Assembly (NCBI GenBank): GCA_034665745.1
Contig: JAXDJJ010000067.1
Coordinates: 1-8,060, forward strand
Source: JAXDJJ01 sp034665745
GTDB lineage: Bacteria; Actinomycetota; CADDZG01; WHSQ01
Direction: 5' to 3'
Length of the DNA stretch: 8,060 nt
Part shown: positions 5,337 to 8,060 of the stretch, piece by piece
Layout: each line of letters begins with the position of its first letter
Position numbering within the stretch: the stretch's first letter is position 1
Notes under the pieces: generated by a model
Database searches by the model: none
What the model saw: only the letters and a program-made list of their open reading frames with translations
Told to the model about the DNA's origin: nothing
Translations under genes and position numbers: made by a program

Positions 5337-7096
5337 GATCGCCCTCCCTCGGTACGTCCGAGGTACGCGAGACGAACCTCGGGGTGCTCGTAGATGTGTG
5401 ATGGCTCTCCATGCGCGATCACCCGGCCCCCATCGAGGACCGTGATCGTGTCGGCCACGCTTCGCAACAGGCGCATGTTGTGTTCGACCACCACTAACGC
5501 CGCCCCCCTGTCCTTAAGCTCCAAGATCATCCCCGCAGCCCGCCGGATCTCGGCCGGAGACATCCCGGTCGAGGGTTCGTCCAGCAGGATCACCCGCCGA
5601 CCGGCAACCGCGACCGCCATCATCAGCGTACGGCGAGCGCCTGCCGGGATCGATCGTGCCGGAGTCGTGGAGTACCCGGTTAGACCGAAGTCATCCAACA
5701 GTCGAGCAGCATCGACGACCGCTTGCCTCTCCTCTGCACGGGCGAGAGGGGTCCTCATAGCGGTCCTCACCAAACCCCCGAACGCACGGTCGACGAGGCT
5801 CGCGGCGACCAAGTGCTCGAGCGCGGTCATGTCGGGGAAGAGTTCGGTCGACTGCAAGCTGCGAGCGATTCCGAGACGCAAGCGCTCGGTTGCGGGCAGG
5901 TGAGTTATCGCTTTCCCACCGAGTGAGACGGTGCCGCCGGTCGGAAAGAGATGACCCGAGATGATCGCCAACAACGTCGACTTGCCGGAGCCGTTGGGAC
6001 CCATGATCCCGTGCACCGTTCCGGCCCCCACCTCGAGATCGACATCCTGCAACGCGACGAGACCCCCGAACCTCTTGGTCACGCCGCGCACGACGAGACC
6101 AACCGGAGGCAGATCGCTCGCCGCATCGTCCTCACCGGTCGGTTCGAGTGCGGTCTTCTCCGGCGCACGGGTGACAGGCCGGCGAGCCCGGACGGCAACA
6201 ACGCCAAGCAGTAGACCGCCCGCGAGCAACTCCCCTGCGGTCCTCGCGGTAGTGAACAAGGGGATCAGAGGTTGGCCCGACAGGGGCAACACCGCAACCA
6301 CTGCCGCGCCTACGACCGGAGCCCACAACTTCCCCGGGCCACCGAGCATCACTGCCACGAACAACGAAACGGAGAGCAACACCCCGAAGCCGCCCGGATC
6401 GAACAATCCGCTGAGCTGAACACCCAGGCCTCCCGCGAGTCCCGCAAGGATCGCCCCCAGAACGAATACCTTGAGGCGAACGCCGTCGCGCAACGTCCCG
6501 ATGGCAACTGCTTCTCGTGGGTTCTGCTTGATCGTGGCCAGCGTCAGACCTATCGAGCCGAGTTGCACACTGCGAAAGAGGATCAGCCCGAGAGCGAGCA
6601 ATACCAACGCGATCTCGTAGTGGGCGGTTGGAGTGACCGTAAGGGTCGCCCCGACCGCACCGCCGACAGTTGCCTCGGGGATCACGATGCCACCGGAGCC
6701 GCCGGAGATCGCGGGGAACGAAACCAGGAACAACGTCATCAGCCACGCGCCGAGCCAACTCGACACCGCGAACTTCACCGCGCGCAGCCGAACGGCTCCA
6801 TAGCCGACTAGCCACGCCGCCAGCGCGGTAGCGAGGGTCGCCACCACGACCGCGACGATGAACGAGATAGACCACCTCGTTCGCAACTGCGCGGCGGTCA
6901 ATGCACCTACCGCGACGAATGCCCCGTGGCCTATAGAGGCCATGTTCCCGAGACCCATCACGAGGTTCAGTCCGATCCCGGCGAGGGCGAAATAGAAGAC
7001 CCAAGCGATAGCCCGTGTGGGCAGGGTGCTCCCGAGCACGAAGGGCAAAGATCCGGCGGCGACCCACCCGACAACAAGAAGGTACTTGCGGCTCAT
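5333..7096 (-). CDS. Fused LivM-type permease and LivG-type ATPase of a branched-chain amino acid-type ABC importer
   Basis: This 587-residue protein joins two subunits that are often separate. Residues 1-305 are a LivM-like permease with about eight to ten membrane helices, including the family motif ASIGHGAF (53-60) and the cytoplasmic coupling region near 183-205. A charged linker (about 305-330) leads to a LivG-like ATPase (331-587). The ATPase has Walker A GPNGSGKST (366-374), Q-loop Q415 in GIARSLQSTELFPD, Walker B VILLDEP (502-508) and H-loop H539. The ABC signature is unusual: SIPAGARR (482-489) stands where LSGGQ or LPYGQ is expected, so the Gln is Ala and only one of the glycines is kept. 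The start at 7096 is set by AGGAGG 4 bp upstream and overlaps the permease stop (ATGA). LivM-LivG fusions are known in Actinomycetota. A separate LivF ATPase is not in the window. Confidence 0.95.
   Translation of the reverse strand: MSRKYLLVVGWVAAGSLPFVLGSTLPTRAIAWVFYFALAGIGLNLVMGLGNMASIGHGAFVAVGALTAAQLRTRWSISFIVAVVVATLATALAAWLVGYGAVRLRAVKFAVSSWLGAWLMTLFLVSFPAISGGSGGIVIPEATVGGAVGATLTVTPTAHYEIALVLLALGLILFRSVQLGSIGLTLATIKQNPREAVAIGTLRDGVRLKVFVLGAILAGLAGGLGVQLSGLFDPGGFGVLLSVSLFVAVMLGGPGKLWAPVVGAAVVAVLPLSGQPLIPLFTTARTAGELLAGGLLLGVVAVRARRPVTRAPEKTALEPTGEDDAASDLPPVGLVVRGVTKRFGGLVALQDVDLEVGAGTVHGIMGPNGSGKSTLLAIISGHLFPTGGTVSLGGKAITHLPATERLRLGIARSLQSTELFPDMTALEHLVAASLVDRAFGGLVRTAMRTPLARAEERQAVVDAARLLDDFGLTGYSTTPARSIPAGARRTLMMAVAVAGRRVILLDEPSTGMSPAEIRRAAGMILELKDRGAALVVVEHNMRLLRSVADTITVLDGGRVIAHGEPSHIYEHPEVRLAYLGRTEGGRS
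5343..5349 (-). promoter_or_regulatory. Ribosome binding site for the GTG-started binding-protein gene
   Basis: A GAGGGAGG stretch on the minus strand places its GGAGG core 6 bp before GTG 5336. It supports that unusual start codon even though the site lies inside the end of the ATPase coding region. Confidence 0.75.
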
Positions 7097-8060
7097 GCCT
7101 CCTCCTGCAACGAGGTGCGCTCGGGCCAAAGTGCAAGCAATGCCACTGCGAGCGCGAGAGGGATCACGTCGCTGAACGCAGGCCCGAGCTCGAGAGGACC
7201 GAGCTGGTAGGTCGCAAGGGCAGTCTCAAGGATCCCAAGCACCAGTCCGGCGACAAGCACACGACGCGGCGGGCCGAAGCGTGCGCCGACCGCGGCCACA
7301 AGACCCTTCAGCCCCAACAAGGTTCCGGTGTTCACCGTGATCGGATCGCCTCCCAGCGCCAATAGCGAGACGACTGCGACGACGCACGAACAAACCACGA
7401 AGGCGACGAGCAGTGCCGTCGCTACCGGGATCCCGCACAGTGCCGCACCAAGTCGTTCCTCTGAGACTGCGCGTAGGGCGGCACCCGGCCTTGAGTTGTC
7501 GAGCAACCATCCGGCCCCCCCGGCAAGAGCCAGCGCAACCAGCCCGACCACGATCACTCGCACCTCGACCGTCGCTCCGTCCCCGAGCGCGATCACACCC
7601 CCAGAAGCGAGGTTCTGAAGATGCAGGGGATCCGGCAACGTGTAGGAGGCACGCTGGAACAGGAACTCGATGGCTCCCCGAAGTGCGATCGCCGACGCAA
7701 CTACACCGCCGATCCAGCCGAGTGAGAATCCCTGCTCGATGAACGGTCGGATCGCAACCAAGAAGATGAGTGCACCGATAAGGGCCGCCACCACTACACC
7801 CGCCGCGGCCCCCACGATGAACGGGAGACGGGATGCCTCCCCGGCAACCGCGTCCCGACCGTAGGCAACCCACAGCGTGGTGAACACGCACACTCCCGCG
7901 AGTTCTCCGAGGGCCAAATGGACGACGCCCGTAAGCCGGTACAGGACCGTTAGACACATCCCGAAGAGGCCGTACACCGCGCCGATCGAGATTCCGGTGA
8001 TGATGACTTGTATGAGGATTCCGATAGGGCTACCTCGCCTTAGCCGGGGGCCGCGGTTCC
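7093..8060 (-). CDS. LivH-type permease of a branched-chain amino acid-type ABC importer (5' end beyond window)
   Basis: This is the second membrane subunit, which pairs with the LivM-type half of the next gene to form the transport channel. About 321 codons are visible with eight or more hydrophobic helices. Family features are the first-helix region GAVYGLFGMCLTVLYRLTG, followed by HLALGE (usually FAHGE in LivH), and the coupling region near GAALRAVSEERLGAALCGI. A GTG at 7977 could be read as the start, but it lacks a ribosome binding site and would cut into the conserved first helix. The frame stays open for 27 more codons to the edge, with GILIQVIITGISIG matching the normal LivH opening. 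None of these codons is ATG, GTG, TTG or CTG. The true start is therefore outside the window, and the protein has an N-terminal extension or another fused domain. It ends in a 4-bp overlap with the LivM-LivG gene. Confidence 0.93.
   Translation of the reverse strand, partial: NRGPRLRRGSPIGILIQVIITGISIGAVYGLFGMCLTVLYRLTGVVHLALGELAGVCVFTTLWVAYGRDAVAGEASRLPFIVGAAAGVVVAALIGALIFLVAIRPFIEQGFSLGWIGGVVASAIALRGAIEFLFQRASYTLPDPLHLQNLASGGVIALGDGATVEVRVIVVGLVALALAGGAGWLLDNSRPGAALRAVSEERLGAALCGIPVATALLVAFVVCSCVVAVVSLLALGGDPITVNTGTLLGLKGLVAAVGARFGPPRRVLVAGLVLGILETALATYQLGPLELGPAFSDVIPLALAVALLALWPERTSLQEEA
7098..7106 (-). promoter_or_regulatory. Ribosome binding site that sets the LivM-LivG start
   Basis: AGGAGGAGG on the minus strand ends just before ATG 7096 and lies within the last codons of the LivH-like gene. 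It selects this start over the longer in-frame codon at 7129. Confidence 0.75.

Noticed and set aside
6132..7136. Minus-strand frame of 334 residues inside the LivM-LivG gene
   Set aside because: Arg-rich out-of-frame shadow; the true frame carries the permease and ATPase motifs.
7975..7977. GTG as the start of the LivH-like gene
   Set aside because: No ribosome binding site precedes it, and the conserved first-helix residues continue upstream in the same frame.
1..8060. Search for CRISPR arrays, insertion sequences, attachment-site repeats and riboswitches
   Set aside because: No regular repeats, transposase, integrase or known riboswitch core was seen; nearly all bases are explained by the genes listed.

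Overview
The window looks like chromosomal DNA from a high-GC bacterium, most likely a member of the Actinomycetota. The reasons are the GC-rich codon use, a tRNA gene without an encoded CCA end, a lipoprotein substrate-binding protein, and the type of many-helix membrane sensor attached to a NarL/DegS-class histidine kinase. This assignment is inference; no ribosomal or other marker gene is present.

All protein genes read on the minus strand, so the biological order is from high to low coordinates. First comes a branched-chain amino acid/amide-type (HAAT family) ABC importer: a LivH-like permease whose frame runs off the right edge (7093-8060), a LivM permease fused to a LivG ATPase (5333-7096), and a LivJ-like lipoprotein that captures substrate (4101-5336). 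These three genes overlap by 4 bp at each junction (ATGA and GTGA) and carry strong ribosome binding sites, so they are a translationally coupled operon. Only 3 bp further on lies an unrecognised secreted protein held by one C-terminal membrane helix (2877-4097), which is probably made from the same transcript.

After a 184-bp gap with a possible promoter, a tandem hexamer repeat and a small hairpin, a second unit follows: a membrane histidine kinase with about ten helices (971-2692) and an overlapping receiver-only response regulator (610-999). This regulator has no DNA-binding domain, so its output must go through another protein.

Beyond it lies a plus-strand tRNA-Arg(TCT) gene (516-589), convergent with the regulator and only 20 bp from it. 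At the left edge is the N-terminal part of another membrane protein (1-402). Its helices resemble the sensor region of the kinase, so the locus probably holds two related membrane sensors.

A possible functional picture is uptake of a small amino-acid-like solute by the Liv-type importer, with an adjacent signalling pair that may or may not respond to the same conditions. The sequence does not show the substrate or a regulatory link. No mobile element, CRISPR array, phage gene or rRNA was seen. There is no gene-free stretch over 300 bases.
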